From contig CALJDJ010000074.1 in NCBI GenBank assembly GCA_938023705.1, positions 1-16,568 of the forward strand: a stretch of 16,568 nucleotides of DNA, given 5' to 3'. The stretch comes from an uncultured Collinsella sp. GTDB lineage: Bacteria; Actinomycetota; Coriobacteriia; Coriobacteriales; Coriobacteriaceae. Shown here one piece after another: positions 6,877 through 14,429 of this stretch. Within the stretch, counting starts at the first letter, position 1; every line of letters begins with the position of its first letter. The notes beneath the pieces were generated by a model, which saw only the letters and a program-made list of their open reading frames with translations, was not told the origin of the DNA and ran no database searches. The translations under genes were made by a program, and so were the position numbers.

Positions 6877-9543
6877 ATGACACCTCTCGCAAAGCGACTC
6901 CCGCGCGAGCTGCGCCGCAATATCGGCAAGTACCTGGGCATCTTTTTGCTTATGTGCGGGAGCATCGCTCTCACCTCGGGCTTTTTGCTCGCGGCGCATT
7001 CCATCGGTTGCCTTATCGACGACATGCGCGATGCGTACACGATTGAGGACGGCCGCGTGACCACCTCCTTCGAGGCTACCGACGACCAGCTCAAGGCAGC
7101 CGAGGATGCAGCCGACGACGTCGGCGGCGTCACGCTCTACAAGAATTTCTCCATCGACGCCATCATCAAAAAGACCGCCGGCGACGACGGCACCAAGCGC
7201 ACGTTGCGCACCTATGCGCACCGCACCAAGGTCGATATCGCGTCCTACTGCGAAGGCAAGCAGCCCAAGACGGACGATGAGGTGGCTATCGACCGAGTTT
7301 TTGCCACCAACAACGACCTTGTCGTGGGCGATAAGGTTGAGCTTGAGGGCCGCACCTACACCATCTGCGGCATCATGACCCAGCCCGATAGTCAGGCGCT
7401 GTTCCTCAACAATTCGGACTTTACGGTGAACACCATCACCTATGGTGTGGCCGAGGTCACCGACGCCGGCTTTGCCGCGCTCGAGGATGCCGGTGGTGCA
7501 CCTGCCTACACCTACTCCTTTGCTTTTACCGATCGCGACCTCCCCACCGCGGATCGCATCGATGCGGAGCAGGATATGGTCGAGGCGCTGACCGATGCCG
7601 ATGCGCGCGTGGACGATCTGATCGACGCCGATTCCAACCAGGGTATTGGCTACGCGCGCGACGACGTAGACGGCGACTCCATGATGTGGATGACGCTGCT
7701 CAACATTATCATCGTGATCATGGCGTTCGTCTTTGTGGTCCTTACCGACGCCACCATCGAGGAGGAGAGCGCCATCATTGGCACGCTGCTCGCCAGCGGC
7801 TATCGCCGCCGCGAGATCGTGCTGCACTACCTGGCACTTCCCGCCATCGTGGGCGTGGTCGCGGCGCTTTTGGGCACCGCGCTCGGCGTCGCGTTCTTTA
7901 CCGAGCCCATGCGCGGCCTCTATTACGGTTCGTACAGCCTGCCTCCCTTCCAGGTGTACTGGAGCTGGGAGATTTTTGTGAAGTGCGCCGTGGTTCCCGC
8001 TGCCGCGCTCATCCTCATCACGCTGGTGGGCCTGCTTCGCAAGATGGGCAAGACGCCGTTGCAGTTCCTTCGTCACGAGGCGAGCGGCAAATCGGGCACC
8101 AAGCGCGGCCTGCAGCTGCCGGAGCGCATGGGCTTTGTCTCGCGCTTTCGCCTGCGTATCTTCCTGCGCAACCTGGGCAACTTCGCCACGCTCTTCGTGG
8201 GCATTGCGTTTGCCTCGCTGCTGCTGCTCTTTGGCCTGGCGATCCTGCCCACGATGACGCACTATGCGGACAACCTGGAGACAAGCCTGGTCGCCGAGCA
8301 CCAGTACACGCTCAAGGCTCCGCTAGAGCTTGAGGGTACTGCCGAGGAGCGCGGGCAGTGGGCGGCGCTCGAGCGCTTGCAGTCGATTGACGGCGCGCTG
8401 CTCTCCGCCGCCCAGGATGCCGATGACGAGCTTGACGACGCGGCCGATGCGGCGCAGACGGCAGCCGATGCCGCGACCGCATCTCCGTCTGCCGAGAGCC
8501 TGGCCGCGGCGCAGGACGCGCTCGCCAAGGTCCAGGACAAGAAAGATGCGCTTTATGCGCGCCTCGATGACCTTGCCGATGCCCTCGGCTGCGACCGCGA
8601 TGAGGCCATCGACCTGATCGACAAGGCCTCTAAGATCGACACCGACAACGACGACATTCACCCGATCAACACGACCGACAACGGCGCGGGCGCAATCGCG
8701 CAGGCCGAGAAATATGCCGTTTACCAGCTGCAATACGACCGCGGCGAGGGAAACGGCACAGAGGCCATCTCTGTCTACGGCATTTCATCTCATTCGCGCT
8801 ATTGGAAAGACCTCAACGTCGGCGACGGGCGCGTCGTCTTTGGCGGCGGTCTGCTCGATAAGTTTGGCTGGAGCGAGGGCCAGAAGGTCGAGCTTCGCGA
8901 CAAGTACGAGGCTCGGGATTATTCTCTTGAGTACGCGGGTAAGGACTGCATCTGGGGTTCAAAGTCGGACATGAATATCTATATGAGCATCGATGACTTT
9001 AACGAGCTGTTCGGCAACGACGCCGCCTACTTTAACGGCTATGTGAGCGACGAGAAGCTCGACCTCGATGCTCGTTACTTTGCCGGTGACACCACGCCCG
9101 ACGACATGCGCGCCGTGGGTGACCAGTTCATCGGCATGATGAGCAAAATGATCGGCATGATGGTCGGGCTCGCGGTGTTTATCTTCCTGCTGTTTATGTA
9201 CCTGCTGACCAAGGCCGTGATCGACCACAGCGCCCGTTCGATCAGCTACATGAAAGTCTTTGGCTATCGCGATAGCGAGATCTCGCATCTGTACATCCGC
9301 TCGATCACGCTGTGCGTGGCGGCGTCGCTCGTGCTGAGCCTGCCGGTCATTATTGGCTCGCTCACGGCCATCTTCCGCTCGATGCTGCTCGCCTACAACG
9401 GCAATATCGAGATCTACGTGCCCGCTTGGTCCATGGCTGCATGCATCGGCATCGGCTTTGCGACCTACCTGGTCGTGGCGCTGCTGCACACGCGCTCTAT
9501 CAAGCGCGTCGGCCTGGCCGAAGCCCTCAAGGTGCAGGAGTAG
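6877..9543 (+). CDS. FtsX-domain ABC transporter permease with two FtsX modules
   Basis: An 888-residue membrane protein, partner of the ATPase just upstream. Order of parts: transmembrane segment (20-45); a MacB-like extracytoplasmic domain (50-265); a first FtsX module with three helices (270-290, 318-345, 367-390), including the cytoplasmic coupling stretch EEESAIIGTLLASGYRRREI; a further helix (432-458); a second extracytoplasmic domain (465-750) that begins with an Ala/Asp/Glu-rich, probably coiled-coil stretch (490-585); and a second FtsX module (755-880) with MKVFGYRDSEISHLYIR as its coupling stretch. The frame opens with TTG at 6862 inside the previous gene, but ATG 6877 followed by MTPLAKRLPRELRRNIGKYL is the natural start. 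No strong ribosome binding site is seen, so coupling to the upstream gene is likely. Confidence 0.92.
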   Translation: MTPLAKRLPRELRRNIGKYLGIFLLMCGSIALTSGFLLAAHSIGCLIDDMRDAYTIEDGRVTTSFEATDDQLKAAEDAADDVGGVTLYKNFSIDAIIKKTAGDDGTKRTLRTYAHRTKVDIASYCEGKQPKTDDEVAIDRVFATNNDLVVGDKVELEGRTYTICGIMTQPDSQALFLNNSDFTVNTITYGVAEVTDAGFAALEDAGGAPAYTYSFAFTDRDLPTADRIDAEQDMVEALTDADARVDDLIDADSNQGIGYARDDVDGDSMMWMTLLNIIIVIMAFVFVVLTDATIEEESAIIGTLLASGYRRREIVLHYLALPAIVGVVAALLGTALGVAFFTEPMRGLYYGSYSLPPFQVYWSWEIFVKCAVVPAAALILITLVGLLRKMGKTPLQFLRHEASGKSGTKRGLQLPERMGFVSRFRLRIFLRNLGNFATLFVGIAFASLLLLFGLAILPTMTHYADNLETSLVAEHQYTLKAPLELEGTAEERGQWAALERLQSIDGALLSAAQDADDELDDAADAAQTAADAATASPSAESLAAAQDALAKVQDKKDALYARLDDLADALGCDRDEAIDLIDKASKIDTDNDDIHPINTTDNGAGAIAQAEKYAVYQLQYDRGEGNGTEAISVYGISSHSRYWKDLNVGDGRVVFGGGLLDKFGWSEGQKVELRDKYEARDYSLEYAGKDCIWGSKSDMNIYMSIDDFNELFGNDAAYFNGYVSDEKLDLDARYFAGDTTPDDMRAVGDQFIGMMSKMIGMMVGLAVFIFLLFMYLLTKAVIDHSARSISYMKVFGYRDSEISHLYIRSITLCVAASLVLSLPVIIGSLTAIFRSMLLAYNGNIEIYVPAWSMAACIGIGFATYLVVALLHTRSIKRVGLAEALKVQE

Positions 9544-9649
9544 TCATTGGGGACGTTCTTAAACGACTAGTCGTTGGGGACAGTCTTTGCCGGATCGCCG
9601 GCTCGCTGGCCGGGCGGCAAGCACTCATTTAAGTCTGTCCCCAATGAGT
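9544..9649. repeat. GGGGAC/GTCCCC palindromic repeat, copy 2
   Basis: The repeat starts directly after the permease TAG. Its first ~78 bases are a diverged copy of 5841-5920, and its last 27 bases (9623-9649) are identical to 6031-6057, the right arm of the long hairpin in copy 1. The left arm and the direct repeats seen in copy 1 are absent. The ends form an inverted repeat (tcattggggac 9544-9554 with gtccccaatga 9637-9647), and an inner pair (9574-9587 with 9631-9644, 12 of 14) nests within it. Both copies lie just 3' of the last gene of a transporter operon. Confidence 0.75.
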
Positions 9650-9671
9650 GCCTAGCGACTCGGCGTTGCGC

Positions 9672-9702
9672 TTGACTTCAACCCCACTTCAACGGGTACC
9701 AT
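9672..9702 (+). promoter_or_regulatory. candidate promoter of the DUF362 gene
   Basis: TTGACT (9672-9677) and TACCAT (9697-9702) are separated by 19 bp, slightly longer than ideal. A start near 9709 would give a leader of about 36 bases, which contains the gagggga ribosome binding site ahead of the ATG at 9745. Placement just beyond the upstream palindromic repeat fits an independent transcription unit. Confidence 0.45.
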
Positions 9703-9744
9703 CCTCTATGTCTGTAACGCCATATAGACCGAGGGGATAGATCT

Positions 9745-10950
9745 ATGACCGCAACCGCACCCGCAGCACCGGCAAAGGTGTACTTCACCAACCTGCGCAC
9801 GCATGCTCGCGAGAGCCAGCTCGACAAACTCAAACGCCTCATTCGCCGCGCCGGCATTGAGCAGATCGACTTCGAGAACAAGTTCGTCGCTATCAAGATT
9901 CACTTTGGCGAGCTGGGTAACCTGAGCTTTCTGCGCCCAAACTACGCCCGCGCCGTCGCAGACGTCGTGAAGGAGCTGGGCGGCAAACCCTTCCTCACCG
10001 ACTGCAACACGCTCTATGTGGGCAGCCGCAAAAACGCGCTCGAGCACATCGACACCGCCTACCAGAACGGCTTTACCCCGTATGCCACGGGTTGCCAGAT
10101 CATCATCGCCGACGGCCTCAAGGGCACCGACGAGGCGCTCGTTCCGGTCGAGGGCGGCGAGTACGTGCGCGAGGCAAAGATCGGCCAGGCACTCATGGAC
10201 GCCGACATCGTGATTAGCCTCACCCACTTTAAGGGCCATGAGCAGGCCGGCTTTGGCGGCGCCATGAAGAACCTGGGTATGGGCGGCGGTAGCCGTGCCG
10301 GCAAGATGGAGCAGCACGCCGCTGGCAAGCCGAGCGTCGATACCACCAACTGCGTTGGCTGCCGTGCCTGCGAGAAGATATGCGCGCACAGCGCCATCAC
10401 GTTTGACGGTACGCGTGAGCGCGAGCTTGCCAACGGCAGCACTCGCACGGTTCATGTGGCTGCCATCGACCACGATCGCTGCGTGGGCTGCGGACGCTGC
10501 ATTGCGGCGTGCAACCAGGACTGCATCAAGCCCGACTATGATGCCGCGGCCGACGTACTCAACTACAAGATCGCTGAGTACACCAAGGCCATCGTCGACG
10601 GCCGCCCGAGCTTCCACATCTCGCTCGCCATGGACATCAGCCCCAACTGCGACTGCCATCCCGAGAATGACACGCCCATCGTCAACGACATCGGCATGTT
10701 CGCGAGCTTCGACCCGGTCGCCATCGACCAGGCCTGCGCCGACGCCGTCCTGGCGTCCGAGCCGCTGCCTAACACCGAGCTTACCGACAGCGCGGCCAAG
10801 ATGGAGCATAATCACGAGCATCTGGAGGGCGAGCAGGCCAAGGATCCCTTCTGCATCACGCATCCCGACACCGACTGGCGCGCGTGCATCGCGCATGCCG
10901 AGAAGATCGGCCTGGGCACGAGCGAGTACGAGCTCATCGAGGTCAAATAG
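9745..10950 (+). CDS. DUF362-domain iron-sulfur protein (uncharacterised Fe-S center protein)
   Basis: A 401-residue, apparently cytoplasmic protein. Residues 10-195 and 285-335 look like a split DUF362 domain, with KIHFGE (51-56) and SLTHFKGHEQAGFGGAMKNL (159-178). Inserted between them are two 4Fe-4S motifs: C203-x2-C206-x2-C209-x3-C213 (CVGCRACEKIC) and C246-x2-C249-x2-C252-x3-C256 (CVGCGRCIAAC), with one further Cys at 260. A later NCDCH (301-305) may bind metal. The family (COG2768) is widespread in anaerobes but its reaction is not established; electron transfer is a reasonable guess. A His/Glu stretch (MEHNHEHLEGE, 353-363) near the C-terminus is unusual. The start is supported by a gagggga site. 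The gene appears to be transcribed alone and ends at a strong terminator. Confidence 0.92.
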   Translation: MTATAPAAPAKVYFTNLRTHARESQLDKLKRLIRRAGIEQIDFENKFVAIKIHFGELGNLSFLRPNYARAVADVVKELGGKPFLTDCNTLYVGSRKNALEHIDTAYQNGFTPYATGCQIIIADGLKGTDEALVPVEGGEYVREAKIGQALMDADIVISLTHFKGHEQAGFGGAMKNLGMGGGSRAGKMEQHAAGKPSVDTTNCVGCRACEKICAHSAITFDGTRERELANGSTRTVHVAAIDHDRCVGCGRCIAACNQDCIKPDYDAAADVLNYKIAEYTKAIVDGRPSFHISLAMDISPNCDCHPENDTPIVNDIGMFASFDPVAIDQACADAVLASEPLPNTELTDSAAKMEHNHEHLEGEQAKDPFCITHPDTDWRACIAHAEKIGLGTSEYELIEVK

Positions 10951-10997
10951 CGCCTAGCTATTGGACATATCAAGCGCTTTTGTAGCGCAACGTTAGT

Positions 10998-11037
10998 AAA
11001 AACCGCCCGTGAGCACAGCGCCCACGGGCGGCTTTTT
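10998..11037. terminator. bidirectional-looking intrinsic terminator
   Basis: A perfect 9-bp stem (ccgcccgtg 11003-11011, cacgggcgg 11023-11031) is preceded by aaaaa (10998-11002) and followed by cttttt (11032-11037). It lies between the ends of two converging genes (10950 plus, 11082 minus), so it can serve both. A small separate hairpin, gcgct/agcgc at 10974-10988, lies just upstream. Confidence 0.9.
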
Positions 11038-11081
11038 GGAAGTGCTAGGGGCCAGATAGACCAGTAAACCGTACTATTTGC

Positions 11082-12047
11082 TTAAAAATTCTTGTCGAGG
11101 AACTCGTCGACCGTATTCCAGTAGAGCTCGGGGTCAACTTGCGCGCTCTTGGCGTGGGTGGCGCCATGGATGGTGAGCTTTTGCTTGACCTTGCTGGCGC
11201 ACACGTCGTAGTTTTGGTCGAGCATGTCGTACGGCACAAAGGTGTCCTGGTCGCCGTGGATGAACAACATGGGAACCGTCGCGTGTTTGAGTTGCTCCAC
11301 ACTGCTCGCCTTATGAAAGTCGTAGCCCGCGCGCACGTTGCACACCAAGTTTGCTACATCGAGCAAGGGAAAACTGGGCAGGCCAAATACATCCTTGAGC
11401 TGCAGGGAAAACTCGTCCCAAACGCTTGTATAGCCGCAGTCCTCGATAATGCATTTCACATTTGCGGGCAGAGATTCCCCCGCTACGTTCATGGCAGTCG
11501 CCGCGCCCATCGACTCGCCAAAGACCAGGATGCGCGCCTTGGGATCGGCCGCAACAATCCGCCCGATCCACGCGACGACATCGAGTCGCTCGGGCCAGCC
11601 CATGCCGATGTAGTCACCGCCGGAACGCTCGTGGGCGCGGGCGGCGGGTGCGAGTACGTTCATGCCGCGGTCGTGGAATCGCTTGACGTATCGGGCCATA
11701 CCGATGGGCTCGTTGGTATATCCATGCAGGCAGACGGCGTAGTCGTGCGTGCTCTCCGACGCAGCAAAATACCAGGCGGCAAGCTCGGTCCCGTCATCTG
11801 CGGTGAGGCTGCTGCTCTCGCGATTCTCTTTAAACCACGCCCGCGCCTCGGTTCCCTCGGCATCCGGCTGCTCACTTTCTTTGCCGTCCTTGCCGTCCTG
11901 CATCATCTTCATGGTGTATGGCGCGCGGGGATTCAGCGCGAAGTCAAACAGAAAGTTGCCGGCAAATCCGAGCAGCGCAATGACAACCACCAGCGCAACG
12001 ACGCCGGCTATCTTGAGCTTTCGATGGGAACGTGCGTTTTGAGACAT
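11082..12047 (-). CDS. membrane-anchored alpha/beta hydrolase
   Basis: A 321-residue hydrolase with an N-terminal transmembrane anchor (12-33, positively charged before it), so the catalytic domain probably sits outside the membrane. The fold is shown by an HGY oxyanion motif (108-110), the nucleophile elbow GESMG (S179), the acid D268 in HGDQDTFVP and the histidine H298 in GATHAKS, giving a complete Ser-Asp-His triad. A Lys/Glu/Asp-rich linker (47-66) separates anchor and enzyme. The closest family by motif is the YkkC/BAAT-like serine aminopeptidase or lysophospholipase group (COG1073). The substrate is unknown. An aggaa ribosome binding site lies eight bases before the ATG. The gene stands alone, convergent with the DUF362 gene and divergent from the hemolysin III gene. 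Confidence 0.92.
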   Translation of the reverse strand: MSQNARSHRKLKIAGVVALVVVIALLGFAGNFLFDFALNPRAPYTMKMMQDGKDGKESEQPDAEGTEARAWFKENRESSSLTADDGTELAAWYFAASESTHDYAVCLHGYTNEPIGMARYVKRFHDRGMNVLAPAARAHERSGGDYIGMGWPERLDVVAWIGRIVAADPKARILVFGESMGAATAMNVAGESLPANVKCIIEDCGYTSVWDEFSLQLKDVFGLPSFPLLDVANLVCNVRAGYDFHKASSVEQLKHATVPMLFIHGDQDTFVPYDMLDQNYDVCASKVKQKLTIHGATHAKSAQVDPELYWNTVDEFLDKNF

Positions 12048-12064
12048 AAGAAGCTTTCCTATAA

Positions 12065-12126
12065 GATGTTAATACATCAACATTTAATGCAAGCGCATTA
12101 TGGACGTTCACCGTTGATGCGTCAAC
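12065..12126 (-). promoter_or_regulatory. promoter and operator-like palindromes of the hydrolase gene
   Basis: On the minus strand TTGACG (12125-12120) and CATAAT (12102-12097) are spaced by exactly 17 bp, a very good sigma-70-type promoter with a start near 12090. The palindrome GTTGA-tgcg-TCAAC (12113-12126) covers the -35 box, and a second one, GATGT-taat-ACATC (12065-12078), lies in the early leader. Both have 5-base arms and 4-base centres. They look like binding sites for a dimeric repressor. The same intergenic space also serves the divergent hemolysin III gene. Confidence 0.6.
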
Positions 12127-12192
12127 AGGCAAAGAATGGGTAAACAAAGGGTCACGTATGGTGCAAATTTCGCACGCACCCAGACGCTTTGA

Positions 12193-12198
12193 TATAGT
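12193..12198 (+). promoter_or_regulatory. candidate -10 box of the hemolysin III gene
   Basis: TATAGT at 12193-12198 lies about 35 bases before the ATG at 12234, with a ggagg ribosome binding site (12218-12222) between. No convincing -35 hexamer stands at the usual distance upstream, so the promoter may be weak or activator-dependent. Confidence 0.35.
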
Positions 12199-12233
12199 GT
12201 TGAGAACTCTTTACGTTGGAGGATGTAACCGGC

Positions 12234-12917
12234 ATGTCCGATTCGAGCGACAGTTCCAAGCCGCGACCCAAGGCCGCGGCCGTTCCGCACTACACGGTGG
12301 GCGAGGAGATTATGAACTCCGTCACCCATGGTGTCGGCTGCTTGCTGGGTATTGCGGGTCTGGTGCTCCTGATCGTATTCGCTGCACTGCGCGGCGGTGG
12401 CCCGGCCCACATGGCCGCGGCAATTGTCTATGGCGTCAGCATCATCCTCGAATACCTAGCCTCCACGCTCTACCATGCGATTCAACCCGCGCGCGCCAAG
12501 CGCGTGTTTCGCATCATCGACCACAGCTGCATCTACCTGCTCATAGCCGGCAGCTATACGCCGTTTTGCCTCATCACGCTCGCAAACGACGGCGGCGCTG
12601 CGCTGTTCTTCGCCGTATGGGCCATCGCCATTATCGGCATCGCCCTCGAGTGCTTTATGCGCGAGCGCCAGCCGCACTGGGTAAGCGGCCTGGTCTACCT
12701 GCTGATGGGCTGGCTCGTTGTCTTTAAGCTGCCCGAGCTCGTGTCGCTGCTCAACCCCGTGGCACTTGCCCTGCTCGCTGTCGGCGGCGTGTGCTATACC
12801 GTGGGCGTGCCGTTCTACATCGCCAAAAACGTGCGCTATCTGCATAGTGTTTTCCACTTGTGGGTGCTCGCCGGCAGCATCTTCCAGTTCATGGCGGTGA
12901 TTCTCTTCGTAATCTAG
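12234..12917 (+). CDS. hemolysin III / PAQR-like integral membrane protein
   Basis: A 227-residue polytopic membrane protein of the HlyIII (YqfA/YplQ, COG1272) family, with about seven transmembrane helices after a short cytoplasmic head. Family motifs are present in order: EEIMNSVTHGVG (H32), EYLASTLYHAI (H81), RIIDHSCIYLLIAGSYTPF (D96, H97), and the C-terminal YLHSVFHLWV pair (H204, H208). These histidines form the metal site of the related eukaryotic PAQR receptors. Despite the name, lytic activity is doubtful for most members; roles in membrane lipid homeostasis or ceramidase-like hydrolysis are suggested. The frame opens at a TTG (12216), but ATG 12234 is chosen because ggagg at 12218-12222 would lie inside the longer version. 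It is divergent from the hydrolase gene. Confidence 0.93.
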   Translation: MSDSSDSSKPRPKAAAVPHYTVGEEIMNSVTHGVGCLLGIAGLVLLIVFAALRGGGPAHMAAAIVYGVSIILEYLASTLYHAIQPARAKRVFRIIDHSCIYLLIAGSYTPFCLITLANDGGAALFFAVWAIAIIGIALECFMRERQPHWVSGLVYLLMGWLVVFKLPELVSLLNPVALALLAVGGVCYTVGVPFYIAKNVRYLHSVFHLWVLAGSIFQFMAVILFVI

Positions 12918-13031
12918 CGATCGCGTCTGTGCCCGCGGACCTATCCAAGCGGCCGCCGGGCGCAACTGCCCTATCCGTCACCTACGCTTACTACCCAACG
13001 TCCCGAATCTTGGAGGTTCGAGAAACTCCCG

Positions 13032-14405
13032 ATGGACATAACCATCTCCCTTATCACCACCCTCGTTTTGACCCTCATCAACGGCTACTTCTCCATGTCC
13101 GAGATGGCTCTCACCACGGCTAAGCGCGCCGTGTTGGAACACGATGCCGAGGAGGGCGATAAGCGCGCCGAGCGCGCCGTCCAGCTCGCCGCCGATTCCG
13201 ACCAGCTGCTCGCCACCATCCAGGTCGCCATCACGCTCGTGGGGTTCGCCTCGTCCGCCGTCGCCTCAACGAGCCTGTCCGACCCGCTTGCCACATGGCT
13301 CATGAGCTTTGGCATCGCGCCGCTTTCCGCCATCGCGCGCGGCCTGGCGCCGGTCATCATCACCGTCGCCGTCGCCTTTGTGTCCATCGTGATTGGCGAG
13401 CTTGTCCCCAAGCGCATCGGCCTGGCCAATGCCGAAGGCGTGTCCAAGCAGGTTGTGGGCCCGCTTTCCGTGTTCCAAAAGATCGCCCGTCCGCTCGTGT
13501 GGCTGACCGGTGCCTGCTCCGACGGCCTGGCCCGCATCCTGCGCATCAAGAGCGCCGACGACCGCCAGAACGTCTCGGAGGAAGAGATCAAGTACATGGT
13601 CTCGGAGCAGGACGACCTGCTCGACGAGGAAAAGCGCATGATCCACGAGATCTTCGACCTGGGCGACACCGTGGCTCGCGAGGTCATGGTGCCGCGCGTG
13701 GACACCACCATGTGCGAGGACGACGAGACGGTCGCCGACGTGTTGTCCACCATGCGCCAGACCGGCTTTAGTCGCATCCCCGTCTATCATGAGGATCCCG
13801 ACAACGTCGCGGGCATCGCGCACATTAAGGACCTGATTCAGCCCGCGCTCGACGGCAAGGGCGACCAGCCCATCGCCGACTTTTTGCGCGACGCCACCTT
13901 TGTGCCCGATACCAAGGACATCCTGCCGCTGCTGTCCGAGATGCAGACCTCGCACGACCAGATCGTGGTCGTCGTGGACGAGTACGGCGGCACGGCCGGC
14001 ATCATCACCATCGAGGACATCGTCGAGGAGATCGTCGGCGAGATCGAGGACGAGTTCGACCCCGACAACAAGTACCTCACGCGCCTCTCGCGCCGTGAGT
14101 GGCTCGTCGATGGGCGTTTTTCGTGCGATGACGCGATTGAGCTTGGTTGGCCGCTCGAGGAAAGCGATGATTATGAGACCATCGCCGGCTGGATTTTGGA
14201 GCTTTGTGACTCGGTGCCCGACATCGGAGAGGTGTTTGAGGTCGCGGGGTACAAGTTTAAAGTGCAGTCGATGCGTGGCCAGCGCATCTCGCTCATTCGC
14301 GTGATCGCTCCGGCCGAAACCGATAAGAAGGATTCCGAGTCCTCGGCAGAGAAGCCGGCGGCGTCGGGTGCGGGCTCCGCGGACCCGCACGACGGCGACG
14401 AGTAG
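13032..14405 (+). CDS. CNNM/CorC-type membrane protein with CBS domains
   Basis: A 457-residue protein of the HlyC/CorC (COG1253) family, linked to magnesium or other cation transport and resistance. Residues 1-180 are the DUF21/CNNM transmembrane domain, with the conserved NGYFSMSEMALTTAKR at the start and IGELVPKRIGLANAE (121-135). A CBS pair follows (about 205-330), with EVMVPRVDT, SRIPVYHE and VVDEYGGTAGIITIEDIVEE. Residues 345-427 are the CorC_HlyC C-terminal domain. The last ~30 residues are a charged, Ser/Ala-rich tail that looks disordered. The start is supported by the domain boundary; a ggagg is 15 bases upstream, farther than usual. A 114-bp gap separates it from the hemolysin III gene, with no terminator seen. 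The next gene begins 24 bases after the stop, so the two are probably co-transcribed. Confidence 0.94.
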   Translation: MDITISLITTLVLTLINGYFSMSEMALTTAKRAVLEHDAEEGDKRAERAVQLAADSDQLLATIQVAITLVGFASSAVASTSLSDPLATWLMSFGIAPLSAIARGLAPVIITVAVAFVSIVIGELVPKRIGLANAEGVSKQVVGPLSVFQKIARPLVWLTGACSDGLARILRIKSADDRQNVSEEEIKYMVSEQDDLLDEEKRMIHEIFDLGDTVAREVMVPRVDTTMCEDDETVADVLSTMRQTGFSRIPVYHEDPDNVAGIAHIKDLIQPALDGKGDQPIADFLRDATFVPDTKDILPLLSEMQTSHDQIVVVVDEYGGTAGIITIEDIVEEIVGEIEDEFDPDNKYLTRLSRREWLVDGRFSCDDAIELGWPLEESDDYETIAGWILELCDSVPDIGEVFEVAGYKFKVQSMRGQRISLIRVIAPAETDKKDSESSAEKPAASGAGSADPHDGDE

Positions 14406-14429
14406 GGCAAGGACGAGTAGGGGAGAGTT

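Noticed and set aside
6727..8301. A 524-codon minus-strand open frame antisense to the FtsX permease
   Set aside because: It mirrors the codon bias of the real gene, has no domain or start signal, and lies opposite a clear transporter gene.
12158..12727. A 189-codon plus-strand frame overlapping the hemolysin III gene
   Set aside because: The overlapping frame at 12234-12917 carries all hemolysin III motifs; this one has none and is a frame-shifted shadow.
14401..14420. A duplicated gacgag-tag just after the CNNM stop, suggesting a frameshift or extended C-terminus
   Set aside because: The first TAG ends the gene cleanly, and the second copy only precedes the ribosome binding site of the next gene. 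It looks like a small tandem duplication without coding effect.
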